From positions 44,282,555 through 44,346,554 of the forward strand of contig OX467083.1 in the NCBI GenBank assembly GCA_950106755.1: a stretch of 64,000 nt of DNA. Reading direction: 5' to 3'. Below, piece by piece: positions 50,141 through 61,126 of this stretch; position 1 is the stretch's first letter, and each line of letters begins with the position of its first letter. Source of the stretch: Climacium dendroides (lineage: Eukaryota > Streptophyta > Bryopsida > Hypnales > Climaciaceae). The notes under the pieces are model-generated. The model was not told the origin of the DNA and did not search any database. It saw only the letters and a program-made list of their open reading frames with translations. Made by a program: the position numbers and the translations under genes.

Positions 50141-53109
50141 AGTAAGTTGTTATTCATTCACTGAATCTTCAAGAACAAAGATGACTATTTTTGAGCAAGT
50201 GGAAGATCATTTGGGGATGGAGGGAGTAGTGTTTAGTGACACAAATCCATGATAACAGGGGAGCACATCTTTATAATTGTTTGTCCAAATGAAAAATTTG
50301 GTGTTTTTACACCTTTGGTCCAACAAGACCACTTGTTGTTTATCTACTTAGCCTTCTAAAAGGGCTTTAAATACTAGATGTGCTAGATTGTTGTTATGGA
50401 AAAAAGAAAAAGAAAATTGCCTTGGAAGAAAAAAATATATTATTTACCAAAAAAATATTAAATTTGAAAATTTTGAATTTATGATTAGGAGTCCCACAAT
50501 CAAAATATCCATCCTAAAAAGGTTTTGGGCTTCTTAAACCTTGGATGACAAATTTGGAGTTGTTCCTTACATTTGTCCCTTAAGATGACAAATTGGAGTT
50601 GTGATCTTATAGAGCTACATCTTGAACTTTCAATGAGAATATCACCATCCATGCAACAAATAAACAAACAACAACAACAAATTGGAGGGATGAAAAGTTT
50701 GTAATTATCGCTAGTTGGACATGTTCCAAAAAATGGGGGCAAGGCAAAAAATACTTATTTGGGATGTTGGCAACTCTTTCATGTATTATTTTATTCTATG
50801 ATAGTATATTGCTCAAGAAATGGCAATAGTGGAGATTCTTTTTGCTCTCAAACAATATGAACCTTGCAATTGGTTGGAAGTTAAATAAGTAATTTACTCT
50901 TCCAATAAATGATTTGGTGCATTGATGTGATCAACTTTTGCCACAATTGTAGCAATTGATGCTCTAAGTTATATGTAGAATCACATCAAGAATTGAATCA
51001 AGTCCTAAATGGAATCTCTCTACTCTTAGTTACAAATGAAATTGAAAAATGAAATTTTCTTGATACACTTTCTAAAATATTTTTCGGCATGAATGAAACA
51101 ATTACAGGTTTAGGTAGTTGACAACCACAAAATTTCTCCTACTAGTGACAATCATTAGTAAGGCAATCAAACCTAAAATGTATAAATAAACATGTAGGTT
51201 TAAAAAGATGTGCATTAAAGACACAAAATTTATAAATGATTCATAATAGGATGCAAGTAGGTGTGATTGTATTGTATAAGTCTTTGATATTCAACATTTA
51301 CTAGATGTATAGAGGGAATACACATTTTTCAAAATGAATGTGGCTAATTTGTCAATAGAATATAAATTCAAACTCTCAAAATATTCCAACCTAAATCCAT
51401 CCAATAATCAAGAAATCAAATCATTTTCCCAACTTCAAATAACTTTAGTGATTGTAAAAATTTTATAAAATTAAATGAAAGGAGTCCAATTGCCTTTATT
51501 GGAATAATTCATCATTTCAACAAAGTTTGTCTTGTAGGTTTTTTTGTGTACCCTTCCCAATAGAAATAATAAAGTGTATTTTCTTCTATTTTGTTATATA
51601 TATAGTTAAAATTGAATTTTTAAAATAATTATAGTTTTGAAATTTCTTACTATACATTAGACATGTATAGTCACATTTTAATAAAATTAAAAATATTCAT
51701 GATTTATATAATTTAATAATTTTTAGATGAAATTATTTCTATATATAGAAACTATATTGAAATTAAATGTATATATATTTAGAAAATAGATTTCTTATAA
51801 TCAACAAACACCTATAAATTTTTTTTATGCAACTTAGATAATGAACCTTTTAAGATTGATTTTCAAATTTCAAATAATGACAAATGAAAACTCCATGTCC
51901 TATTTGTAGAAACTTGTGTTTTTCTTCAATTCAATTGTTTGTTGAGTTTTATATTAGTATGTTTTACATTTATGTAGTATATGTATTTAAAAATCCTCTT
52001 TCATAACATTCTTGCAAATATTATATGGTTAAAAATGTACCAATGTTCTTCACATCAATAAATAATTTTAATAGATTAAAAAATGATCCTTCATAAAGAG
52101 CTTTTTAAATAAATTTTGTTGAATTTTATAATTAAAATCAAAGATTAATATTCTAATCCAATTCTTTTTGTTGATAATCATGAGTATTTAATCCACAACT
52201 ATTTTCAAAAGTAATTCTATAACTCTAGTCTTAAATTTCATTGATAAATATCTATGGATGCAATAGTAGATCCAATTGTATGGATGTCATTTGTAAATTA
52301 TAATTTACAACTTTGTTTTGATTTTCATCATCAAAATATTCTTCTAATATGCACTTTAATGACATCCTCAAATATTTGGAAATTTAGACTACCCTTCATC
52401 CTAATAAAGTTAAGGTTTATAGCGGTAGTTGAGCGGTACAATATATACTTGATGATATAAAGTTTAAACTTAAATTCTAGTATTTTTTGCTACTTTTTGT
52501 GTATTATAATTGACCTATAATTTATATTATTAGTTTGATACTAAAAGACATCAATGACATTGCAATCTCTTAAAAAGAGTTTGGAAAAAAAAATCAATTT
52601 TGTAGGCATGTGACTAATCTCCGTACTAGATTGTATTTGTGACATAATCTAGTAGTATTTAGTTTAGATAGGATATTGTGGCATTTCAAGAACAATAAAA
52701 CAAATATAAAATTTCCAAAGTTTAAAGAAACTACACATTTGTGCAGGTTTTGCTTATACATAATAAGTTATACTTTCCATAATTTTGGCCTAATTCGGAA
52801 ACTAAAAGCTTTGAGCATCTTTCCTATTATTAAAAGAGTCAATACTTTGAGCAATTTCATAGAGATTTTAAAACAACTAAATAGACCTTATTTAAGTCGT
52901 ACAATGCCAAAATTATGAGGATTTGAAGCTCTTTTGGTGACCAAAAACAAACACAAGTTTTGGGTATATATTATCTAATTTAATATGTGTTTATTTTAAA
53001 AGGTTATCTTGAATGATGTCTATTTAAAGTACATGTTTGAATTATAATAAGTGTAATTTTCTTAATTAACAACAACCATATCTAGGTTTAATGTTCAAAC
53101 CTTCAAATA
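50141..53109. other. AT-rich intergenic DNA, no gene seen
   Basis: Short frames only (60-80 codons) with AT-driven composition. No element ends recognised. Confidence 0.5.
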
Positions 53110-53113
53110 TTAA

Positions 53114-53573
53114 CCCTAAAGGATCAAAGTCCCCATAGAAGACAAAATGGATTTTTGCATGCTCCTACAATCTCAATATTTGTCTTGGTTTTTTAATACT
53201 TTAAAAAAATATATATTAGCTTTTAGAAATACAAATTTTATTACAATTAATTGGTGCCCAAGAGCAAAATCTATGCTATCCTAAGTACAATTTTCACCTC
53301 AATAGGCAAGAAAGAAATCCACAAAAACTTAAAGTATAGTTTTTAAAAATTTGTTTCTAATAGACCATATTTTGGTTACATTAAAAGCTTTGATTAATTC
53401 CATTTTGATTAGTGATGTAAAAGTTATGAAAAATCTTGCTTTCCATTCAATCTAGCATCTTTTTAAGAAAAATAACATATTAAATTTGTTGTTTTTAACT
53501 TAATTAATATAATTTTTCAAAACAAAAAGTTTCATAGGTTCATTTTACTTGCAAGAACAATCCCACCATTAGT
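53114..53573 (+). mobile_element. Subfamily A TTAA-element, left half
   Basis: It starts TTAA (53110-53113) then CCCTAAAGGATCAAAG and follows the 12468 copy until CAAGAACAATCCCACCATTAG, where a subfamily B element begins at an internal TTAA. Confidence 0.65.
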
Positions 53574-53577
53574 ATTA

Positions 53578-53950
53578 ACCTTTAAAGGTCCAAACACCGT
53601 TTTGGGGCATCATAGTGATTTTAAGTAGCTCACTACAAATGATACTTTTATTTCTTTTCTTTGAAAATGTCACACAACATGTGCTCAAGGAGTAGCTTTA
53701 AGGTGCAACAATTTTCATAACTTTTGACTACATGGTTAAAAAGTTATTGCATGATATGTAATTTTCAACATTTGGAGGGCAACTTGGGTAGTCCAAAAAA
53801 CTTCTTTAAAATCACTTTTTTAAGAAATAAAAATTTGAAATTAGTTCTCTAGACTTATATATACGTGGAAAGCTTTTAATCATTTCATTTCAGTTAATAA
53901 AATGAAAGTTATGAGGAGTTTTAGTTAGTGTGTAGGTATGGAATCTCTAG
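53578..53950 (+). mobile_element. Subfamily B TTAA-element, left part, inserted at a TTAA of a subfamily A copy
   Basis: TTAA (53574-53577) is followed by CCTTTAAAGGTCCAAACACC. The interior matches the complement of 54540-55479 (CACACAACATGTG, AGTAGCTTTAAGG, TATATATACGTGGAAAGCTTT). It stops within the hairpin at 53905-53990; the right half is lost. Confidence 0.65.
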
Positions 53951-53990
53951 ACACCATACCTACCTACAAACTAAAACTCCTCATAACTTT
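53905..53990. repeat. Hairpin with about 37-bp arms
   Basis: AAAGTTATGAGGAGTTTTAG...TAGGTATGG is complementary to CCATACCTA...CTAAAACTCCTCATAACTTT around a 12-bp loop. One arm is subfamily B interior; the other is an inverted copy of the same piece. Confidence 0.9.
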
Positions 53991-54539
53991 CAACTCATCA
54001 CCTTTGAAAAATATGTGTTCTTTTTAGAATTGGCCCCATAATATTCACATTGCCACATTGATAGTTTGTATAGTTTGTTTGGTAATAGGCTTGTCTACCT
54101 TAATTCATGGGAAGATAACTAGTTTTTTTTTAATTTTTTATAAAGTGCCAAAGTAGCAATAGAAAATGTTATAGTAGTGCTTCAAATTTCAACATGCATT
54201 CAAATATTGGATAGAAAATATCACATGTCACTCATTCTATTTTCATCCACAATATGACAATGTCATCCAAGATTTTTTTAATTTAAATTTTTTCCCATCC
54301 TAAAAACTTCACAATTTTTTGCCATCTTTGAGCCAAATTATTTTTTCTAGTGTGATCTACAATAGAAAGCCAAATTAAAAAAGCCCTTCAAAATTCAAAT
54401 GACATGTAAGTTAACTCTCGAACGTTCCGATGTTTATATTCTGGACAATGAACGGAAGGCTTGTAGGCACTCTTTTGTCCAATTAACTTTACATTCATCC
54501 AATGTAACATTTAAATCTTGAAAAGACACCCTTCCTTAA

Positions 54540-55479
54540 CCCCTAAAGGATTTTGACTATGTTTTCACCAAAAATGCTCCAAAATTGCCATCTCTAGTAC
54601 AAGTACCAAATTTTTGAAAAACAACATTTTGGGGCACATCTAACCGTAGGATCTTATATTAATTTGGTTTGAGAAGATGTGGAAAAAATTTCAAAAATTT
54701 TCATTATGTAGATTGCAAGATATTAGCATTTGAAGTAACAAAAATCCCTTTTTTTGTCCCTGCAAAAATAGGGCAACTACACTTCACAAGGTCAGATTTT
54801 TATGAGAAAATGTCCAAAATGGTGGTTAGTCTTTAGATTCATTATTCAAGTCAAGTTGGCTACATGCTTGAAAATTTTCAGACCATTTGGAATCATACAA
54901 CATGTAGGAAAAAATAGTGAGTAGAAAGAAGTAGAGAATGATTTAAAATACTATATTGTTAATAATTTATTTATGGAATTGAAAAATGCCAATCCCAACG
55001 GTTGCAATGTTATAATAAACAATCTACATCCTATGATTTTATTTTATTTTCCAAAAATATTAAAAATTGAGTTAAGTAAAGGACTTCAAAGTTTATTTTA
55101 AAATATGGATTCCATAACTACCTTGCAAACCATCGACAACTGAAACTCCTCGTAACTTTCATCTCATCAATCATAACAAAATGATTTAAAGATTTTAACG
55201 TATAAAATAAATCTAGAGAACCAATTTCAATTTTTTCTTAAAGCAATTATTAAAGAATTTTTTTTGTTGCCCAACCTACTTGCCAAACGTTGAAAATTAC
55301 ATATCATTCAATAACTTTTTAACCATGTAGTCAAAAGTTATGAAAATTGTTGAGCCTTAAAGCTACCCCTCAGGAAAATGTTGTGTGAAAATTTCAGCAA
55401 AAAATAGTAAAAATTCGTTCATACTAAGTTGCCCAAAATTGCTATGTTGCCACAAAATCACCGTTTGGTCCTTTAGGGG
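54540..55479 (-). mobile_element. Best-preserved TTAA-flanked TIR element (subfamily B), 940 bp
   Basis: Perfect TTAA on both sides (54536-54539 and 55480-55483), left end CCCCTAAAGGA, right end TCCTTTAGGGG: an 11-bp perfect terminal inverted repeat. No reading frame of useful length. Subterminal sequence near the left end (ATTGCAAGATATTAGCATTTGAAG) is shared with subfamily A, while the rest of the interior differs. Ends and target fit piggyBac-type transposition. Confidence 0.8.
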
Positions 55480-55483
55480 TTAA

Positions 55484-55640
55484 TGACCAATTTCATGAAA
55501 TTGCCGTGAATGGTATTTCTGTAAAATAAATAAATATGCAAAAATGCGCAAAAATTCAAAAAAAGATTGAGGCATTAAAGGGTTAACTACTCCCCTCCCC
55601 AAATACAGTACCGATCTCTTTTTCATCCATACCTTAAAAT
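55484..55640. other. Short AT-rich gap between TTAA-element and family 1 repeat
   Basis: It contains a further end-like GCATTAAAGGG then TTAA (55583-55586), perhaps the remains of an older element into which the 940-bp copy inserted. Confidence 0.35.
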
Positions 55641-55830
55641 CTGGCTATTTATTTTGTTTTGTTTGTTACATTGAGATCTCCTGGACCGTGCATCCCCCGG
55701 TCACGTGCTTGATACCGTTGGAAAGCTCTCGGCGAGGAGGGGTGCACGGGCTTTGTTTCATAACGTTTCAACTTATGATGCAAACACTATTGATTTTTGA
55801 AGTTTTTAGGAATTGGAAAATTGGAAAATT
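55640..55830 (+). repeat. Dispersed repeat family 1 fragment (best preserved, GC-rich core)
   Basis: TTTGTTTGTTACATTGAGATCTCCTGGACC, TACCGTTGGAAAGCTCTCGG and GGGCTTTGTTTCATAACGTT align with the copies listed at 36.3-37.0, 14.9-15.2 and 61.3-61.7 kb. Confidence 0.7.
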
Positions 55831-55839
55831 ACTTTTTCT

Positions 55840-56945
55840 TTTCTTTCGATTGTGAATGTGGCAATGGCATAGGGCACACTAGTACATGTGAAGTACGTCG
55901 AGCTAAGCTTTGGATCCAACAGCATTGGATCAAACACTCAGCCACCTCACAACCCATATGGCATACGGCATCAACTGAACTCCGGAGAATTGAGTTACCT
56001 GAAGCTGAGCTTTAACTCCCTCTCCTGCTGCTGCTGCTGGAGCTGCTGCTGGAGCGAGCACAGCAGCTGAGGTGAGGCGATTGCAGGGCCGTCAAATCTG
56101 GTCTTCTTCTTTTGCAGGCGCAGCAGGGATTCCTTTCCTCCAGTTTCTAAGTTAAGTTAAGTTCGGGTGCGATGGAGTTGTCAGGATGGCCAAGCGAAAG
56201 CTAATGCTACGCCTTCAGTTTGCTGCACTTTGAAGGCAACCCTCCCTTCCGCTTGTGACAGACAGACACAGACACAGACAGGAAAGGCAGGCAGGGCAGG
56301 CAGGCACTGCGTCACGCAGCGTCGAACGCCAACCTGGAGCTTTCACTTCCACTCTCAGTTCAGGTGTCATTCGCTTTTCTCAGGAGGGAGACATCGACCT
56401 GGCTGTTCATCAGCTATTCAGCTATTCAGCTTCTGCCTCTGTAACGGCCAGTTTGCACCGTCATTAGTTATCAAGGCAGGGAGGGAGAGCAGAACGAACG
56501 AATGAATAAGGGTAGTCACACCTTCTTCACTTCTAGCTCAATTAATGGAGAATTGAGACGTGTTGCTTTCCCGTTGGCTGTCCGTGTACTGTGGAGCTCC
56601 CATTCCCTGTTAATTGAACCGGACCATTCTTCTGTTTTGGAGGTGAAGAAACTGGCCTGAAGAAATTTATCGGGGAACTTCCAACCCCAGTTGTGTTTGA
56701 GTTGTGCCGCTTGCGCCACTTGTGTCCTGCCACCTACGCATCGCGCCATATGTGTTCATTTTCCTTGCAGCAAAGCTACACAAGGGGGGTGTCACACCTT
56801 CTTCATGCACGATGATTCCTCATTTGCTCCTCTTTCCCCTCACCAACTTCTCAGATATTGTCCAAGTTTGCTTCTCAGTGGAGGTGTGACTACTCCTAAT
56901 GAATGGAAGGAAGGAAGGAAGGGGCTTCTTTAGTTGTTTGCGGAG
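55840..56945. other. Gene-like GC island interrupted by the Copia insertion
   Basis: Mid-to-high GC with CTG-rich tracts (CTGCTGCTGCTGCTGG at 56029), a CAGACA/GGCAGGCA run (56255-56310), and frames open in several phases, but no recognisable protein. It resembles a plant promoter or 5' leader. The Copia element begins exactly at 56946, and the same 33 bp resume after it. Confidence 0.45.
56913..56945. repeat. 33-bp direct repeat flanking the Copia element, left copy
   Basis: GGAAGGAAGGGGCTTCTTTA...TTTGCGGAG; the right copy at 61127-61159 differs at three positions. Confidence 0.85.
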
Positions 56946-57579
56946 TGTTGAGAATAGGAAACGAAACAATACTAAGGTAAAACAACCCATTTTTTTTCCC
57001 ACATTAGTACAAGTGTGAGAAACAGCAAGTGCAATTGAAATTGTATATTCTTTTTGACAAAGTATGAATTCGCCAGGAATTTTCCTAAAGTGTTCAACCC
57101 AAAAGAGTCTGTAGACGACCTTAAAACCAACAAAATCTGAATCTGTAATGCTCATCTCACTACCTAATGGAGTCAAAATATTTTCTATTACAAAAGGTCA
57201 AAAAAGTCAATTTTTACAATGAACTTCACATTGAAAAATCAGAAGTTCCTAATGAGGTCAATGTTCACTCCATTGCTATCATGTAAAACATGCATTATGG
57301 CCCACATCTCACATACTCCAAAAAAACTACAATGGGTCATTTCCTAGGCGACTACAATGGGTCATTTGACTACAATGGGCTATTTTACCTTATGTAAGAT
57401 TGCAAAGCCAAAGTATGCAAGATGAAAGAGTCAAAAATATATTCAAGGTAAAGTAAATATATATCAAAGAGAGAGAATCTATAAATAGTTCTCCTCCTCT
57501 ACTATTGGTCCAAGGAATCCTCTAACTAAAGTTAACTAGAGTGGAGAGCGTAACTGTGAAAATAATACTTATTTTAACA
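56946..57579 (-). repeat. Copia LTR (3' LTR in element orientation) carrying an insertion
   Basis: TG...CA ends. Removing 56975-57390 leaves 216-218 bp, matching the other LTR (227 bp). A TATAAAT-like box (TCTATAAATAG) lies near 57478. Confidence 0.85.
56975..57390. mobile_element. Small TIR element (MITE) inside the LTR
   Basis: The left end AGGTAAAACAACCCA and right end TGGGCTATTTTACCT are complementary at 13 of 15 positions. TA flanks both ends (56973-56974, 57391-57392), and the sister LTR lacks the segment. The right end holds three short repeats of CTACAATGGG(T/C)CAT/TATT. A TA duplication suggests Tc1/mariner-type mobilisation. Confidence 0.75.
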
Positions 57580-58049
57580 CTCCTCCTCGCTCGACATAAC
57601 ATCTATATATAAAATAACTATCATATATGATAATTTCTGTAATCTTCTAAGATATACGGTGCTGCCTCATTAAAACCTTATCTAAGAAAACCTTAGATAA
57701 GTCAAGAAGAAAACCACAAATGAAGAAAAGAGAGTACATCACCTTTATTAATCCATTCTCATGGTAAAACCCACTGGGAAAAAATCCATGGAAGGATATA
57801 AAAAGGTTTTACAAATTTCATAACAAAAAACTATTGGATCTCTTGTTCTAAAATATTGAGTCATTGTATTCCAATACTATGAATAAGTCGAAGATGAGTA
57901 CATGAGGGAAGAGCCTTGGTAAAGAGATCCGCAAGATTATCTGTTGATGTAATTTTCTTGATTTCAAGTGCTTGCTCGATTTCCAAGATACTTCAGCTCC
58001 ATGTCATAAAAAAAACATAGTCAATTTGAAACTTAGATGATACAAGGTC

Positions 58050-58500
58050 AATCTATAGCCAACATCAATATATCCAACTAATGTGGGATCTACTAAGTAT
58101 AATATAATTCCAAATCTTCAATGCCTTATAGATGTAGCCAAATATAAAAGTGCTTCAATTGCAACAAGATATTGATATTGTTCACTCAATGGTTCTTCCT
58201 CCTCCTCAAAAGGGCGATAAGGATCATCACCTTTGTTGCTACAACCGACCATAGGTGTAGATAGTGAATAGGCATTTATCATATTGAATCTTTTCAAAAT
58301 CCAACTAAAACCAAGTAATTTCATCTCAAACTCATAAATAAATAGTTGTATAACTGTCATACCTTTTTTGTGTACAAATACTAGTTTATATCTAAGAGGT
58401 TGAGAAGAGAGATTATTCATAATAGGTCCAAAGATTTATCTCTTACATAGAGAAGCATACTCCTCTTCAATAGCAGTTTTCCACTTTAACCAGTTAAAGC
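58050..58500 (-). pseudogene. Copia reverse transcriptase / RNase H fragments
   Basis: Minus-strand WKTAIEEEYASL (near 58480) is the start of Copia-type RT domains. The frame 58420-58118 carries the RT-RNase H linker (LSTPMVG, DPYRPFEEEEEPLSEQYQYL, ALLYLATSIRH). DPTLVGYIDVGY (about 58100-58065) is the RNase H start. The catalytic YVDD part of RT is missing between the first two, so there is an internal deletion. Confidence 0.8.
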
Positions 58501-58683
58501 AATGCATTGCATAGAGAAAATTCTATAATGATGGTTCAGCAATCAATTTGCCTCACACGCATATTTAACATAATATAATTGAATTTACATAATGAGTGGT
58601 CTAATTGAAATCCAATACAAACCACTTGCCGCAGCAAAAGTTGTTTCTACAACTTTATCATTTTTAACAAAAAACAAAGTTTC

Positions 58684-59383
58684 TTACCTATCTAGAATTT
58701 TGGTCAAGAGATGGAAATCATTGGTGTGAACATCTTGATAGATGATCAAGCTTTGAGGTGCAGAAAGAGAAAATATAGTACGCATACATGTAATGGTAGT
58801 ATCCTTAGGTAATACCACCTTTGCTAGTCCCTCTCGGAAATGAAACACATTCGATCCAGCCATAGTTATTAGATTTCTGATTTGCCAATTTGATGGATTA
58901 TTTTCATCAAAATTGCTTATCCCGTAGGATTGTATGTGTAGTTGCAGAGTCAAGGAGTGCATCAGAAGACTCACCAGTAGAGGTATCAGTAACAACATAG
59001 GCCTCTTAGTCATCAGCTCCTAAGTCAGGTCCAAATGGATCCATAGACACATACATGGTGTGGGCTTTTCGAGTTTAAGCTCAAAGCTTTTTGTTTTACT
59101 AGAACATCTTTATAAAATACTCTGATATCCTACAAACATTTGCTAGATGGCCCATTTTGCCACATTTATGGTAAGAACGCGTCTCTGACGGACGCTTATC
59201 ATTATTATCAGTAGATGAACTGTTGGTCCTCATTTGTACATGTTGGCTATCATGACTATAGCTATCTGAATGTTTAAAATGATTTTTCCTATATTTATGT
59301 ATCTTAGATTTGATATTAGAAACCTTGACAATATGGGACTTAGGGACCATAATTCCAATTGGATGTGCTTTAGTATTCTCCAC
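58684..59383 (-). pseudogene. Copia gag zinc-knuckle and protease-region remnants
   Basis: The frame 59383-59099 has a basic linker and YHKCGKMGHLANVCRI, a CCHC knuckle in which the spacing is roughly kept (C-x2-C-x4-H-x4-C, with K-C-G-K at the start). The following frame 59013-58684 contains NWQIRNLITMAGSNVFHF and CMRTIFSLSAPQ-like residues from the gag-pol junction, but no clear DSG protease site. Frames are disconnected. Confidence 0.6.
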
Positions 59384-60258
59384 TACTTCTTACAAAACAT
59401 TGCTTTTGCTTCATCATCATCTTGTTTTTTTTTGTAGTTGTAATATTTGAAACTCGAAAATCCTAATGAGCTTTGGCATAAGCTCAAAGCTTGTTTTGAT
59501 CATCAGAAAACTATCTATCTTCCTAGAACCCTTAGTGATTGGACTCATTTGCGAGTGTTGGATTTTCCAACACTAGTTTCTTTTAATAATGAGTTGTATC
59601 GTATAATATCACAACTAAGGTTGTGTGTTCAGACCATTAGTGAGGAAGAAATGATTGAGAAAACTCTCTTAACATTTCCACCAGTATTTGCTATACTTGC
59701 ACAGCAGTATAGAAATATGAAATTTGAGAATCACTCAAATCTTATGTCGCTCTTACTTCTTGCTGAAAAGTGTAATCAACACGTTATCAGCACGCTCTTT
59801 GATCATCGTGTTTTCGCATTACGCAAAAGGAGTTCATTTTGCTTTTAGCAAGAATTAAGAGCGACATGAGATCTGAGTCATTATCAAATTTCATATTTTT
59901 ATACTACTGTGCAAATATAGCAGATATTGGTGAAAATGCTAAGAGAGTTTTCTCAATCATTTCTTCTTTCCTAATGGTCTAACCACACAACCTTAGTTGT
60001 GATATTATACGATACAATTCATTATTAAAAGAAACTAGTGTTGGAAAATCTAACACTTGCAAATGAGTCCAATCACTAAGGGTTCTAGGAAGATAGATAG
60101 TTTTCTGATGATCAAAACAAGCTTTGAGCTTATGCCAAAGCTCATTAGGGTTTTCGAGTTCTAAATATTGCAACTACAAAAAAAAGAACAAAATGATGAT
60201 GAAGCAAAAACAATGGTTTGTAAGAAGTAGTAGAGAATACTGAAGCACGTCCAATTGA
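59354..60258. repeat. Large palindrome: two 417-bp arms around a 71-bp hinge
   Basis: Left arm 59354-59770 and right arm 59842-60258 are near-perfect reverse complements. Each carries the same gag segment (ENPNELWHKLKACFDHQKTI, then TIYLPRTLSDWTHL) on opposite strands (59447-59848 plus, 60173-59979 minus). The 71-bp hinge contains CAACACGTTATCAGCAC followed by TTTGATCAT, the same sequence found where the LTR meets the internal region at 60875-60905. Confidence 0.9.
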
Positions 60259-60899
60259 AAGTTGATCAAAAGTGATAGACTATGATAACTACTCCACAAA
60301 TATGTATGCTTTTTCAATTTTTGCCCACAATGAATAGATATTTCCATCCATTGCTAGCTATATAAATAAAAGAGGTTGTAGCCTTGGTGGTTCAATATTA
60401 GTAGTAGCGACAAAAATTGCTACAGATGGATCAATAGAAGAGTTTGAAGTACTCATAATGGGAAAATAAAAGATGACTTATAGAGAGGAAAAATTGAAAA
60501 TTGAAATCATAACTTCCAAAGTGAGGAGGTGGTGAGATATAAATTGAAATTTCTAATCTTCAAAGACTCTAGACAAAAAAATTAACAATAAATGAATGAT
60601 AGAATTATTAGTTTTAAGCTCCAACTTTACAATTCAAACCTCTAGATGTATGAGAAATCAATTGATTGTGAAAAATATTAACAAAAGTTACTAGGGAAAC
60701 ACAAGAATAGGTATAAAAATTATCAACCACTAGAGGATTTATAGAAAGAGAGAAATCAGAAGGTGAATCAATTTTGCCTTGCAAAAAAACAATTTGAAAA
60801 GATCACACAGAAAACATGGACGGAATAGAAAAGTTGGAAAACATCCTCCCTCAAAACAAAAACTAAATAAAAAAATGATCAAAAAGTGTGCTGATAACG

Positions 60900-61126
60900 T
60901 GTTGAGAATAGTAAACAAAATGAAACTACAAAGTATCATATAACCAAAGTATACAAGAAAAAAACAGTCTTAAATATATTCAACGTAAAGTAAATATATA
61001 CGAAGGAGAGAGAATCTATAAATAGTTCTCCTCCTCTACTATTGGTCCAAGGGATCTTCTAACTAAAGTAAACTATAGTTAACTAGAGTGGAGAGTGTAA
61101 TTGTGAAGATAATACTTATCTTAATA
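60900..61126 (-). repeat. Copia LTR (5' LTR in element orientation)
   Basis: 227 bp, starts TGTTGAGAATAG, ends CTTATCTTAATA (final CA changed to TA). Substitutions relative to the other LTR run at several per 100 bp, so the insertion is not recent. Confidence 0.85.

Larger units (their letters stand above)
56946..61126 (-). mobile_element. Rearranged, defective Ty1/Copia LTR retrotransposon
   Basis: LTRs lie at 56946-57579 (TGTTGAGAATAG...TTAACA; enlarged by a 416-bp insertion) and 60900-61126 (same start, ends TTAATA). They share TCTATAAATAGTTCTCCTCC and ACTATTGGTCCAAGG. The coding remains are on the minus strand: a UBN2-type gag piece (60173-59979), a CCHC-like gag piece (59383-59099), a short protease-region piece (59013-58684) and reverse transcriptase/RNase H pieces (about 58480 and 58420-58050). 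Integrase and most of the polymerase are absent and the frames are broken, so it is dead. The middle is a large palindrome (separate entry). The base after each LTR inner edge (CGTTATCAGCAC in element orientation) is the presumed primer-binding region. Confidence 0.85.

Noticed and set aside
59447..59848. Plus-strand gag-like frame as an independent gene
   Set aside because: It is the inverted copy of the Copia gag segment (left palindrome arm) and ends in the hinge; no host gene.
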